Of a stretch of DNA of 64,000 nucleotides, positions 11,780 to 24,300 are shown piece after piece. The stretch spans positions 25,877,001 through 25,941,000 of the forward strand of contig NC_135362.1 in assembly GCF_051622035.1 (NCBI RefSeq), given 5' to 3'. The notes under the pieces were generated by a model. That model was not told the DNA's origin. It ran no database searches and worked only from the letters and a program-made list of their open reading frames with translations. The position numbers and the translations under genes are program-made. Source of the DNA: Arctopsyche grandis (Eukaryota; Arthropoda; Insecta; Trichoptera; Hydropsychidae). The number at the start of each line of letters is the position of its first letter. Position 1 is the stretch's first letter.

Positions 11780-13497
11780 ATGATGAAGTTCACATACCCT
11801 GTTACGAAAAGCATTGTCGCAACTAGCATGTATTATACATATTGTATGTGACTATGTTGCATCTTGCCGATCTTGTTTATGTATGCATTATTACATATGT
11901 ACATGCGTTTCGAAGCAGCCATTGTTCGTATTGTAAACGGTAGTAAGTAGGGCATAAACTGTCATTCGACCATTGTATAATCATTTTCCAGTCACTCAAG
12001 TATTAAATGCATATGCGGTATTACATATTAATACGAACATATGTATGTATGTGTGTATGGGTATATTTCACAAGAAATTATACTTTGTATATTATTACTT
12101 TACGGGAACAAAATTAATACAGATTTTTAGATCCCATGATCAAATGCGATGCTAATATGTACGTGCATATACGTATGTACATATGAATATGTAAGTAATC
12201 GAGTGCGGGTTTTTTTAAGCGTTTTGTATTATATTTATGTGTTTTTACAAGAATTTTTTTCATGTGCTATTTGGTATAAAAAGTCGTAAGTGCAAATCCC
12301 AAACACAACTTACAAACAGCATGTCGAATGACCCATTTAGTCAATTACGCGTGTCCCACCGTTGGGATTACGTTTTTGCATCGTGTTTTCAAATGCATGT
12401 ACATATGTATGTATGTATGTATGTTGTATGTGTACTGTAGTATACATATTTACATATGTATATTGTACTATTGTACATGTGTTCAATAGTACAATATACA
12501 TAATAGTTCGAATGAATGTGAAAGGTTGAATTTAAAAATGTAGACTGAAAAGGCCTCATCATTTGCTCGTCTACTTTTAAATGTCGTTGAATTAAGGTTG
12601 AATTTAATTAAGGTTGAATGTCTCGTTGAAGAATTGTATGGTTTTTTCAATGTCATTTAATTTTTTCTTGTCGTCTATTATTATATTTGAATAATTTCAA
12701 TTTAAGAATTTTTCATTCATTTGATGTTTTATGGAATAGTATGAACTGTTTTAATTATTGGCCTTAATTTTGTGCATAGTCATAGTAAATTATCATTATT
12801 TTTTTAAAATATAGTAATGGAATAGTCAATAAAAGTGAGTTTATAAGATCGGTCACTAACTGTTCGACTAGTGACTATTTTTCAATGAGATAATGAATGA
12901 AAATGACTGTTTTATGTACTTGCGAAATTTTTTTCATTATTTGAATGATACGCCTGTTCTGTAAAAGTATGTAAGATAGAATTTTTAGTTGTTGGGTTAA
13001 TTTCGAGCTCGTCCAAAATGGACGATATTAATATTTGGATCAAGAGTTATTAATCGGTGAATTTAGTTGACATTTTCGTACTTTCAACCGCAATAAATTC
13101 GCCGGTCGCCTTTCGATGTGGATTATAATATAATATTTTTCTCGCAACGGCGACAAATGTGAATAATAGCCGAAATTTAGTAGAGCGATTACGTATTTTA
13201 TTATGTAATATACTTCACCCATGCAATAAATGACCGCTGCTATTTTTTTTTATTACAGTAATGCATGCGATAATTAAATCGATCCGATTTTGAGCTTAGA
13301 TTTGTATCGATATTCTTATTAAATCTTACGAGATAAAATCTACTGACGTGTGGACTGACTGAATGAAATCGTACGTAAGTTTTTCTTTTGAAAGGTTTAT
13401 TTTAGAGCTTGTCGCTTTTCTAGATATCCAGTTGAATAAATATGTAGATACTGAAGTTACTCACTCGAAAAATACACAATAGCTTTTTTATAAAATA
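11780..13497. other. Non-coding
   Basis: Microsatellite-rich (ATGT)n at about 12400-12425; a palindrome-like TATTGTACTATTGTACATG...CAATAGTACAATATA at about 12460-12500. No gene seen. Confidence 0.35.
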
Positions 13498-13720
13498 CCA
13501 GTGGTTTTACCCGGTTTCGCTCGCTCGGTATTTGTAATATAAACAGCTTAAACATGGCTAATCTAATAGCAGACATTCATATATTTTTTTATTAAATTTA
13601 TTTGAATCTAATAAAAATAATATTCAACAATATTGAAATCGTCGTCATAGAAACTGATTTATTTTCGATGCTCCCAACCAAACCATACATACAAAGTCTC
13701 TTTCAAAATTATATATTAGA
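13498..13720 (-). mobile_element. Short non-autonomous Helitron, 223 bp
   Basis: On the minus strand it begins A|TCTAATATATAATTTTGAAA and ends AAACCGGGTAAAACCACTGG|T. TC at the 5' end, CTRR at the 3' end and insertion between A and T are the Helitron hallmarks. Its 5' end matches the Helitron at 60922 and its 3' end matches those at 40837 and 62761. No ORF. Confidence 0.65.
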
Positions 13721-14078
13721 TAAAATAAGTAGTTTCGAACCCCTCTTCCATAAAATAGGACAAATTTGACAGCGATGCAATTTCAATGAGTGACACTGTA
13801 TTAATTGATTCATTTTTTAACAGAGACATATAGTTCACGATATTATAATATAAAATCAAGATTGAAAATATCAATGAGACAGTTAAGTAAAGTAATCAAT
13901 GTAGGATAGAGAAAATATTTGTTATAATGTCTCTAGCTACAACAAATCTACATATAACGAGGGGAAGGAGTAAAAAATTGGGAATTTAATTAAACGATGA
14001 GTATAATTTCTTTTGAACATTGTTATGAAAATGATTTGTTACAAAATAATTTAAATAAAAATTAGTGACACAAATATA
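13721..14078. other. Non-coding
   Basis: AT-rich, nothing recognised. Confidence 0.35.
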
Positions 14079-14082
14079 GTAG

Positions 14083-14515
14083 TGTTGCGTAGGGGTGGGT
14101 AGAGGATTCAAGTAAAAGGCCAAAGTCGTTTCACAGCATTTATTGGTGATTCAGGAGATACACGCACTGGCAGTGCTCCATCCAGAATGTCTTGTTATCG
14201 CCTACATAAGTACCGCCTTATAAAGGGCAGGTCTCTCAAGGCATCTTTGACGTCCGGTTTGTTTACCTATTGTTATGGTCACGTACTAGATGTGCCACGG
14301 AAGTCAGTCCCACGCTACCACTGTGGGTTCTGAGAACTCTACCGGAATGCGACCGAGTTACCGCTACCCCCGCTAAGTGCATTCGGGGGTATCTCATTGT
14401 TAACCGACTTGTACTTAAGCCTGGAGATAATCCTCGAAATCAATTATAACGGTCACAGTCTCTGGGATGCTACTCGGCCTAATCCGATTGCACTTACTCG
14501 GTGGTGTACGTAACA
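14083..14515 (-). mobile_element. Solo LTR of an LTR retrotransposon, 433 bp
   Basis: Bounded by TGTTGCGTA..TACGTAACA inverted ends and a 4-bp direct repeat GTAG (14079-14082 and 14516-14519). On the minus strand it has a TATA-like CTTTATAAGG about 100 nt before an AATAAATGCTGTG poly(A) region, as in an LTR. No internal retroviral-type region flanks it, so it is a solo LTR left by recombination. The poly(A) region GAATAAATGCTGTGAAGCG type recurs in the LTR at 37590. Confidence 0.7.
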
Positions 14516-14519
14516 GTAG

Positions 14520-16335
14520 TATAATTAATTAGGACGGTATGGTGAATCTACATACATATGTACATCAAACTGAATTATTAATATAAATAGTCGAAAAAGA
14601 AAACTCTAATCAAGACCAAAATGAAATCTAACTATTCCGATTCAGTCTCAGGAAACATAAAAATTGATCATAAGGACTCGAGAGCCTATAATTTACTTAT
14701 TTAGCCGAAATGGTCTCTCCTAACTGAGACAAACGATCTCGTAGCGATGAAAGAGGACCCCTTGAGGGATCCCTCCTGAAATTTACTACCAACTGACTAG
14801 ATGGTCTATTTAGGACTCGAAAGTAGCACGCAAATTGTCGACAAAGAGGGTTATTTCTTCTTGCGTCGTCGTACTCGCTAAATTGTAAGCCGACAGTGTT
14901 GTATTAAGGTCGTAAATAAGACACATAGAGATCGAAATGCGCAGGGAAAGATTGAACGAGAGCAATATTTCGCCATGGAAATGTAAATGTGAATATGTTA
15001 AATTTTTATTTAAATATGTATGAACACACATACATATGTATGCATGTGAATTTAAAATAAATTAATGGTAAGTCTACAAATTTGAACTAGAAATGCAAAG
15101 CATGTTTTGGGGGCCTTTTGTATTATATGAAAGTCTACGAGTGTTGAAATTGCCTATTTAGTCTGTTACTAATATAATAAACTTTTCAACTGTAGACTAG
15201 TTAAATCTAAAAAATATTATATTAAAAAAGTGGCGATAGTTCAAGAGAGTATTTTAGATATTTACATCAGGACTGAAATCTCTCTCAAAATTGCCTCCGA
15301 CTGGCTACGTAATATTGCGACATGCTTTCTACATTTATTTCCCGTAGGAATTTTCCTCGGCGAATTTCGTTCGGATTTTCCAAGTATTTTTTCATTTTTG
15401 CATAGCATTGTGTCGACAAAGAAGTGCGGTGGTAAAATATATGATATTTGATCTTCGATAGAAACTAGTCAGACGAGGATATGTTTTTGCTTCGTTAAAA
15501 TTTTCTTTTCATAATGTAATTTTATAATAAAGAGATAGGGAAAGAGGTGATTGCTGCTTCACAATGTACGTAGAGGAAAAGTTGAGCATTGTTCAAAGTT
15601 ATATTTTACAGAAAATAGGGAGATAATGATGAAACGATGAAATTAAATTTGTAGAAATTTAAATATGTATATTTTAAATATATAGTTAATTTTTACTTTA
15701 TTTGATATGATCTGAAATAGGTGCAAGCCAGAATGGAAATTAACATGTAGTATAGACGTTTCATGTCAAAAAACCATTATTGAGCAAAAATACAGTACAG
15801 GTATTCCCCAACTACCGACGGAGATAAGTTTTTAAATCGGTCGTAAGTCAAATTCAATATAAAACGTCAATATATTAAAAAAAAATCTATCAATTTTATT
15901 TATTTCAAAATGTGCATATTTAATAATTCAAATTAATCTGACCTTTTTAATAAATAACATTTCGTCATCATCCATAATTATTGCATACATATTAAAGTAC
16001 CATCTATTTCATCTTCAATGGGAGATAAAGCAGTGCTAGTTTTTTTTAATATGTACACATATATACATATACATACATACATATGTATGTAAACATGAGA
16101 AAAAACATTTCGTCTCAGATCTTCATACATTTAGATACATTTAGATACATCAGATCTTCATACATATTGGTGAGTCATTCTTAGTTAGAAATTTAACACT
16201 CATATACATAAAATATGTATATTAATGAGTAAATGCGATTTAAACGTGAAATCGAAGTTAAAGTTACTATAATGACTCAAGTAATAACTCATCAACTTCA
16301 TCTCTACAGCCCTGATTGTACATAAATATACATAT
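14520..16335. other. Non-coding
   Basis: No gene. At 15798-15850 GGTATTCCCCAACTACCGAC and TCGGTCGTAAGTC face each other as a short inverted pair, possibly the end of a DNA transposon; not resolved. Confidence 0.35.
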
Positions 16336-16692
16336 ACAGCGGCGTGGATTAGTGGTTAGCATATTATGCTTTCGAGAAGAGCGGTCACGGTTTCGAGTCT
16401 CACTAGAGTCTCGCTGCTGGCCAAACCGTGGTTTGTGTTTGCAAATTTATCTGATTTTCTGATTTTTCTGAGTAAAAATTGGCATCTCCTCTCCCATCCC
16501 TCTTGCTAATCTCAAATTATTCAGCGTCTTGATGTTCGCCAATTTTATTATAAAATGCTGCAAAAATTTATCCATAGATGTGGATGTTTTTATGAGTTCA
16601 AATTGTATAAGATGCTTATGTATATCGATTTTATCGCATCTGTTTGAGTGCAGGCGAGTGTTTATGTTCTATGAAATAAAATAAAATAAAAT
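16336..16692 (+). mobile_element. tRNA-derived SINE, subfamily with a different 3' tail
   Basis: The head has GATTAGTGGTTAGCATATTA and B-box-like GTTTCGAGTCTC, followed by CTGCTGGCC and the start of the family body. The 3' part lacks the GGAAGGCGCATTGGGG block and ends in (ATAAA)n. The tail change suggests dependence on a different LINE. Confidence 0.65.
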
Positions 16693-18380
16693 ATATAAAC
16701 TTCTATATACTTATAATTAAGTTTTTTTATAAATTATGTGCTACAAAATCAAGTAATAATTAGACGCATCTATATTTTTGTTATTTTCTTGTTCAAAAAT
16801 ATATTCAATCTCATATGTATGTATGCACGTATTTTTAAAACTTCAATTAGTTCAATATATTTTCTATACATCGCATATGCATATTTATGTACATCGTTTC
16901 CAGTGAATTTGCTCGTGCACTTTAATCAGAGCTTACTTCCGGTTCAGATCTGCATACATATGTGACCGGAAAAACGTGCACATTATATAATATACATATA
17001 CGTATATGCATGTGAAATTCGAATGCATTTACATTCAAATCGGCAGACCAGTTGACCTGTCCGTTGAAATATGTTCAACGACACACACGAGTGTATATGT
17101 AGGTGTATATATATAATAGGTATATGGAAAAGTACGAACAACGGAAGCAACTGAGAGATGCACTAGAACCGAAAACCTTCAACGATTTCCGCTATAAAAT
17201 GACCTTGTTAAATGTCTGTCGAATAGTGTTTGACCCGTTTTCGAATTGGCTAAACGATAAATTTCACTAGCGAACATACTGTATAGGATATGGTCGTGTG
17301 GGTTTTGATTGATGAATCTTCGTTCGGAATTTTGGTACTTTGTGGGGTAGTGTTCGATACAGAACATCACAGACGATTAATCAGAATGTTTCACGAGCCC
17401 ATGTACTATGTATGTACCTATGTATGTATAATATGTGCGAGCATCAAACTGTTGCGGTTTATAACCGCAAAAATGTGAAAATTTGTGAACGCCAAATATG
17501 TATGTCGTGGGGAAAAATTCGCAGTATTGCCGGCACGTTTTTGTATGATTAAAGGCGACAATGACAGAAGAGTTTCAGCCGGTCATTTGTTATCCTTAAA
17601 AATGAAAGCGAAAACTTTCGCCTATTTAACTTTTAGTTATACGAATCGTCAAATTTCTACAATATACATTTATTTGTATATTAAATATGTATAATACTTG
17701 ATAGAATTGGGTATTATATTATATTCATATGTAGTGCAATTGTCTTAATTGAAACACGTTGTAGAAAAAGTGTCTAATTAAGCACTGGGATTGTAAAAAG
17801 TGAGTTTTTTATATCAAAGTTCTAGAAAATCGTGTAGGTCGAGATGCTGAAATTACATATTACTATTATATTTCCATATATTATCTATATAATATTTATG
17901 TGGACGGAGGGAATAGCCCTAGTCTGGAATAAAAAGTTATTATTATTATATATGTACATAAAAAATATTTGTAGAAATAAGCGGTGTTATATGTATACAT
18001 ATGCATATTTGAGCTAAAATTGCAAATTTTGGTCTTAAATTGTGACCTGGAGCGACCTTTGCAAAACTTACCGAATACCGCTAGTTAGAATGTCTTTGTT
18101 AAATATTCCATCAATAGAGCTTTTAATCAAGTTATTTCAAACACTTGGAACTCTTATATTAACGAGTTCAAAACTTACTTACATATGTACATATATGTAC
18201 ATAGTACATACATACGTAAATACATACATACATATGTACATACGTACGTAATATATTCAACATGCTATAAAACATATGTGTGTACTATATTTGTGCTCGT
18301 TGACATTCCAACATGTGATTTTAACTTTTATTTGAACGGTATTGTAGAGTCAGGAACTATGGATTTACACAGCGAATGAA
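16693..18380. other. Non-coding
   Basis: Microsatellite-rich; scattered open frames have no protein character. A G+C-richer part lies at 17040-17600, unrecognised. Confidence 0.35.
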
Positions 18381-18386
18381 CATTCA

Positions 18387-18387
18387 T

Positions 18388-18462
<75 letters not shown>
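18387..18462. repeat. Compound microsatellite (CA)n(TA)n
   Basis: Alternating purine-pyrimidine tract, about 76 bp, capable of Z-DNA (CA part) and cruciform (TA part). Confidence 0.9.
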
Positions 18463-18464
<2 letters not shown>

Positions 18465-18859
18465 AACTGTTACTGTGTTTTGAGGGCTTAATGATTCCAT
18501 GTCGGCTTTGAACAAAAAGTTTCAGTTTTGAGGCCCACAATCGGCACAATCGATGAACTTGCAATAAATAGGTCCAGGCCACACCTTAGTAAAATAAAAG
18601 TAAAAAAATCATTTCACGCAAATATTTACGTAATATCATTTCACAGTTTTAAAAAAGTATTTGGGTTGCTCTTGGAAATGTTAACTCAAGTATACATTTC
18701 TTCAAGAATAACGGAATGAGACTTGTATTATTTTAACCAAACATTTGTATTTTCTTATGTACTCATAAGAATGTATGAATTCATATTCATACATTCTTAT
18801 GTACATATTAGTAGGAATTATTACAAATATTTCAATTAATCCCCGACAGCGTTGAATAT

Positions 18860-19490
18860 ACATATATTTAGGTACATTTTCTCTGATGTTGGAACGAGTT
18901 CAAAGGAAATTCCTCAGATTTATGTACATACATATGTACATATATGTACATCTGAAGAAATTTGGATTTTATCCATATCAGTTCCCTAGTGCCTTTGTCT
19001 TGGGATCTTTGGGGTTCAACTCATTGGCAAAGAGAAGAAATTTATTTCTTGGGAAACATTTCGTTAAATTATTAAGAGGAGAGATTTACAATCCCGCTAT
19101 CCCGGAGAAGCTAGAATTTTTGGCCCCGGAAAATCATAGCGTTTTACGAACGCATGGTATCTTGTTTCCAATTGAGGCTAAAACAAACGTGCTCATAAAC
19201 TCCCCCCTATCGAAAGCTGTTCGATTCCCTAATTTACTGGCACATTCCTTGGGTCTCTTCTATATCAGTTATGTTGAGTTGGTCGAACACATCATACATT
19301 GCACGATATAATTATCATTATTATTTATTTGTTTTTTACTATACATATTTATTACAAGCTTTTTATTTTTTATTATTTTTGTTTTATGTATGTATACTTA
19401 CATATATTTGTATTATAACCACATTGATGCTTTGGGGGTCTCTGTCAAGTCTCTGCAGTACTGATTTTTTTTAAATAAAATAAAATAAAA
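18860..19490 (+). pseudogene. LINE ORF2 C-terminal fragment (Jockey/CR1-like), 5'-truncated
   Basis: From about 18886 the frame reads ERVQRKFLRF, then, after a microsatellite-like ACATATGT insertion, GFYPYQFPSAFVLGSLGFN and AKRRNLFLGKHFVKLLRG, ending at a stop at 19309. This is the C-terminal region of non-LTR reverse transcriptase ORF2 proteins. A 3'UTR and a (TAAAA)n tail at about 19471-19490 follow. Start is by truncation; there is no ATG. Confidence 0.7.
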
Positions 19491-19526
19491 AATACATACG
19501 TATTCATATGGCTATTCTCCAACCCT

Positions 19527-20393
19527 TTGTCTTCTCGCTTGCTTTTCAATTCGCTTGTGAGAAGCAAGCTAGAGTACATATGTATGTATAATGCGCTTGT
19601 GTGGAATATGCATGAAGCAAATTACTCTCTAATTATTGAGAAAATGAAAAAAGCATTTCTATGTTTCCTGTATAGGAAAGAGTGTGGGTATTACTCATAT
19701 CTCTACCCTACTCCTTTCCTTTTGGGCATGTTTGGGTTTAATTTCCTTGAATTTCGCAGAAACTTCTCAATAATTTGTTTTGTTCTCCAGCTTCTACGTA
19801 GTAATACGCCATGCCCGTCGTTGCTGGAACAGTTGGGACTTTATGTCCCTAATAATTATGTGCGTGGTATACATCATCATTTGATGTTGTACCTCCGCTC
19901 ACACAGCTATTTTTTGAATGGCTCTTATTCCAAGAGCTATCCGAATTCTCAATGAAATTGTTGCTGCTGAGCCAGAGTGTGATATTTTCCACCTCAGTGA
20001 GCGTAGGTTATAGGATATTATTTTAACCTATTTTTTGGTAGCCTGCGCTCATCATTATTTGAATGAAGTGGAACTGTGATCTTCTCTCTTCCATTTGGGC
20101 CTCGCAGGGATGCTTTGTATTTGCGGCTGGTTCTTATACATATATTGGTGCCGGCTATAGGAATGGCAAGACATTCCCTACTTTGTATTTTATTTTTTGA
20201 TATTTTTACTTTATCTGCTTTCATTATAATCCTATTGTTTTTTTATGATTATGTATTAATGTATTCTTTGTCTGTGTAAATATTGTATATATTTTTATTT
20301 TTCTCATCTCTCTGTATTTTTTCGACCATTGTGGCGTATTAGTTACTCCTGTAATGCTACAATGGTCCAAACGTAAACTTAAATAAATAAATA
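19527..20393 (+). pseudogene. LINE ORF2 C-terminal fragment, second family, with 3'UTR hairpin
   Basis: The frame reads LLFNSLVRSKLEY, then NYSLIIEKMKKAFLCFLYRK and LGMFGFNFLEFRRNFS, homologous in layout to the preceding fragment but a distinct sequence; it stops at 19953. The 3'UTR ends with a hairpin at about 20324-20367 (arms GACCATTGTGGC and GCTACAATGGTC) and an (AAATA)n tail. A second 3' end of the same family is at 20886..20972. Confidence 0.7.
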
Positions 20394-20514
20394 CTTTAAT
20401 AATCAGTTAAAAAATTTGAATATGACATTCTACTCTTCATTCAGACAAATACAGCAACAATTTTTAAACGGAAATTGAAACCCACATATTTTTTAATCAA
20501 CGCATATATTTGAC

Positions 20515-20855
20515 TTAACCACAAAAACATCCCCTCGTGTAAAAATACGTAAATATTTTCCTTTATAATGATAAATTAAGATAAGCTTACAATAAAACAC
20601 TGTCTGATATCTTTTTCTTAACCGGAAATTGAAAACCACGTATATATATAATATATAATAGAGGATGTTTTTGTGGTTAAGTTAGCTAACCAAAAAAACA
20701 TTTCATCGTTACCTAACCACAAAAACATCGTCTTGTGTAAAAATACGCAAATATTTTCCTTCATAATGATAAAAGAAAATATTTGAACAAGATCCACTTA
20801 TCTACCGCGAAAACGGCAAGATGTAAAAATACATTTGTAAAACACTGTCTGATAT
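20515..20855. repeat. Short direct and inverted repeats
   Basis: The block TAACCACAAAAACATC plus about 45 bp following it occurs at 20515-20578 and 20712-20773; AAAACACTGTCTGATAT occurs at about 20594 and 20839. An inverted GATGTTTTTGTGGTTAAG lies between. Looks like a rearranged non-coding transposon. Confidence 0.5.
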
Positions 20856-20885
20856 AATCCACGTGTATCATTTGGAACCCCTTGC

Positions 20886-20972
20886 ATATATTTTTTCGAC
20901 CATTGTGGTGCATTAGGGACTCCTGTAATGCCACAATGGTTCAAATTTAAACTTAAAATTAAAAATAAAATA
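20886..20972 (+). mobile_element. 3' end of a LINE (same family as 19527..20393)
   Basis: Contains the same terminal hairpin (CGACCATTGTGG ... CCACAATGGTTC) followed by an AT-rich tail (TAAAATTAAAAATAAAA). A severely 5'-truncated insertion. Confidence 0.6.
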
Positions 20973-21640
20973 TACATACATACGTATGTAGTATGAATGT
21001 TTTTTTGCAATCGCATATAAGTATGTATGTGATCTCAATTGAATCAATCTCATTTGGAAACAGAGGAGAGAAAAATCCGTCTGTTTGACTCGATCCATCT
21101 TCTTTGCCGGTTGCAAATTAGTTTTTCGCGGCACAAAAGGCGCGAGATGGGTCTGCGGGGGCCAACAAAAGTGGGCTTCGAGGCCCCCACCCACCCCACA
21201 GGGCGAAGCCCCACCGGCACGGCACACCTTTTAATTTATTCACCATCCATTGGAGTTCTCGTTTTCTATTCGTCGCTTTGTCGCTCTCGCTTCAAACGAG
21301 AGAATCGGATGAAATGAAAATGTTCTCTCCGTTTCTCACTTTGACACTTGGTCACGTGTATGCGTCAGATAATCGCGTGCGTTCATCCGATAATGAATAT
21401 CCGGTGCATTAAATATCGATCGGTCGTGCAGTGACGCGATTAAATTTGATTTGATTGGAAACGTGTGAAAATCCAATGCTATATGCAATTTAAATATACA
21501 TAAATATATGTACGTAAAAAAAAAACCAGAACTATTAGAAAAATACCATAAATAAAAATAATAAAATAATCGAATAAGAAAGGTACGATTTCACATGGAC
21601 ACAAAGAATGCGCGGATCAAAAAATAATAAACATTTAGCA
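20973..21640. other. Non-coding, with a G+C-rich patch at 21050-21310
   Basis: The patch contains AGGGCGAAGCCC at about 21200, a palindromic motif shared with the arrays at 61.1-62.5 kb and the element near 44.76 kb. No gene recognised. Confidence 0.4.
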
Positions 21641-21644
21641 TTAA

Positions 21645-22114
21645 CTCTCCCTTACCTAAGTGGGGTATGCAAGTGCACCAATTTTTACGTTTTTCGTAAT
21701 AACTATGTGGTTTTCAAAGCTATACACCCTATATTTCTTGTATTCCTAGAATGAACTACAAGACGTTTATTTTAATAGATTTTGTATGATTTAGAAAAGG
21801 GGTACATTGTAAAAAAATAGATTTCTACGTTCCAGAGTATGATTTAAAGGCGGTAGCGATGAGTCATGTTTTTGACTGCTCGCTTGCATATTCTTGTTGA
21901 TTGATGAATCAATGCGAGAGAAAGAGACAGCCATATTTTCGCAAGCTATTGTTTTCGTCGCTTTTGGCGCGTGGCTATTGAGTCATGCAGTCGCCTGTTG
22001 GTCTTACCTTACATTCATATTGAGAAAAGCTGTATTTTGATTAAAAAATACTGGGGTCTTACTCGACCCCGGTTTCGGGCACTCGTTCGATCTCGACGCT
22101 CCGTCCTTCAAAGG
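21645..22114. mobile_element. Candidate piggyBac-like MITE
   Basis: Flanked by TTAA on both sides (21641-21644 and 22115-22118). The left end CTCTCCCTTACC..AGTGGGGTATGC resembles piggyBac-like termini; the right end, reverse-complemented, is CCTTTGAAGGACGG. The inverted ends match poorly and TTAA is common in AT-rich DNA, so confidence is low. Confidence 0.35.
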
Positions 22115-22148
22115 TTAAAGAAATATATGTATTTTTATGTAGAACTAC

Positions 22149-22576
22149 ATAGCTGAACTTGGCATGCGTTGCAATGCCACAATAACGCATTCAATTCCTT
22201 TCCCGTTCCCGTTTCGATATTTCGATATATGTATATGAATGTTTCAGTTTAAAATAAATACTTAATAATCAAATTAAATTACAGAAATGATAATTTGTCG
22301 GAAAATCGCAGGCGGCGAACACATTTAAAATTATTCAATTGTTTGTTTATGTAACCCTTAAAACGCTGGCGGCGACGCGAACACATTTGAAATTATTGCT
22401 CTGCAATGCCACTCATTCTTCCCGTTCCGTTTCCCGTTTTGGGCGATTTTATTTTACAGAAACCATCGCGGGCAAACATACAATAACTCATGTCAGTTTC
22501 ATCGCAATCGGTTGAATGGTATAGGAACGCATACGTGACAGACAGACAGGCAAACATTGATTTTTATATATATAGA
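22149..22576 (-). mobile_element. Non-autonomous Helitron
   Basis: The minus strand begins A|TCTATATATATAAAAATCAA and continues with the GTCTGTCTGTCACGTATGCG block. It ends with the hairpin GGCATTGCAACGCATGCC followed by AAGTTCAGCTA. The same 3' end is at 24204. Both occurrences have the hairpin about 10 nt from the CTRR-type end. No ORF. Confidence 0.6.
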
Positions 22577-22960
22577 TAATATAAAATATCAATATCGATT
22601 AGCCGGACGTCCCAACACGGGGCCCCTCAAGTAGTCCGCGCCCTGGAAATTTATCCCAAGCTCCCCCCCCTCTCTTGGCGGGCCTGTATGGATACATAAA
22701 AAATCTTTATAGTATTCTGGAGACAAGTTCTTTGTCTTTTTCAACGGTTAAATTTATTAATTATATATTGTATTAGTTTTATTTTATGTTTGATACTGTC
22801 AGATTGTTCTGTACCGTCCCGTACAATATATGTACACATGCGGATTTTCCAGGTGATGTGGGTTCAATGGGTTGTACAAACGTTGACGTGGGACGTTTGG
22901 GATTTTGCTCATCGAAAACTATCGCAGCCCGTTTAAACATATATTACTTGTATTGTATTC
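22577..22960. other. Non-coding
   Basis: Nothing recognised; includes a pyrimidine-rich GCTCCCCCCCCTCTC stretch at about 22660. Confidence 0.35.
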
Positions 22961-23018
22961 TTTAAAAATATACATACATACTACATATATACATATATGT
23001 AGTATGTATATTTTTAAA
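22961..23018. repeat. 58-bp near-perfect palindrome
   Basis: TTTAAAAATATACATAC..TACATATAT meets its own complement ACATATATGTAGTATG..TTTTTAAA, with one ATAC unit extra on the left. It directly abuts the truncated LINE that follows. Confidence 0.75.
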
Positions 23019-24022
23019 GCTTTTTGTTGTTCATACCCTTATTATTTATATTATATATAAACGATATTGTTAAGGTAATTAAGATGTGTAAAATACATTT
23101 GTTTGCAGATGATACATTGATATATATAATTGGAAAGAATGTTGATGTAATGTCTGAGATTTTAAATATAGAATTAAATTATGTGAATGACTGGTTGTGT
23201 GAAAATAAATTAAAGTTGAATGTGAATAAAACAAAAATGATGTGGTTGAATGGTAAAAATAAAAATATATTGAATGAAATTAGAATTGATGATAAGTTAA
23301 TTGAAAAAGTTGAAAATATAAAATACTTAGGTGTATACATAGATTCAGGACTAAATTTTAAAATGCACGCTGACTATATAATAAAAAAAATGGCTAGAAA
23401 AGTTGGTGTATTATGTAGATTAAGAAATATTTTAAGTAAAAAAAGTAAAATTTTAGTGTTTAATTCAATTGTCTTGCCACATGTGGTTTATTGTGCCACT
23501 GTGCTTAATTTGTTTAGTGGCCAAGATTTAGAAAAAATGCAAAAAATACAGAATAAAGCTATGAGAGCTATTTTGAATGTGAGTAGATTTAAGAGTATTG
23601 GAAGTATGTTAGATGAATTAGGATGGATGAGTATTAGAATTAGTCTAAATATTAGTACATTGTCTTTTGTTTATAAGTTAGATCATAAGTTATTACCTAA
23701 GTATTTTGATGATTATATAATAAGGAATAGAGATAAACATAGTTTTTATACTAGAAATAAGGACAAACTAGTTGTAAGTAGAGTAAGAAAGAATAAGACG
23801 GCTGGGGGTGTTTTTCACAGGGGTGTGCTCATGTATAATGCCCTCCCTGAGTGCGTCAGGTCTGCTAAAAACATGGATGCATTCCTGCGAGGTGCAAAGA
23901 GACACCTCTGTGAGGGACAGTACATATAAGTTAATTATAAATTTTAGAGTTAAGTATAATAATTAAGATGTATTTTTAAATTAGCTTGATAGCTAAAATA
24001 TATATAAATAAATAAATAAATA
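23019..24022 (+). pseudogene. 5'-truncated LINE reverse transcriptase, 3' half of ORF2
   Basis: An open frame from 23024 to 23929 (no ATG at the start) encodes PLLFILYINDI, then FADDTLIYI (catalytic YXDD-type box), NDWLCENKLKLNVNKTKMM and IKYLGVYIDSGLNF, the last motifs of a non-LTR reverse transcriptase, plus the C-terminal domain. Copying stopped just 5' of the LLFILYINDI motif. It ends with a (TAAA)n tail at about 24004-24022. The frame is undamaged, so insertion is fairly recent. Codon use is extremely AT-rich until about 23795, then much more GC-rich. Confidence 0.75.
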
Positions 24023-24203
24023 TGTATGTATGTATATCACGGTCACAATACATCTCGAGTATATTTTATAGCTACCGATTCAGTGATTATTATTTTACAC
24101 ACTATTTTTCTTGTTAGTGTTTATAAAATGACCACATTGAAACATATTACGAAAAAATCCATTTGCAACTCTTATAAATGTTCATAATACATTTTATACA
24201 TTA

Positions 24204-24300
24204 TTAGCTGAACCCGGCATGCGTTGCAATGCCAGAATAAGGCATGCAATTCCCATTCCCGTTCCCGTTTCAAGTGAGCCCTACTAACGTCTCTTCAACG
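24204..24300 (-). mobile_element. Helitron 3' end
   Basis: The minus strand ends GGCATTGCAACGCATGCC then GGGTTCAGCTAA|T: a terminal hairpin, CTAA (CTRR) and a T flank. The 5' boundary was not found; similarity to 22149..22576 fades by about 24300. Confidence 0.55.
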
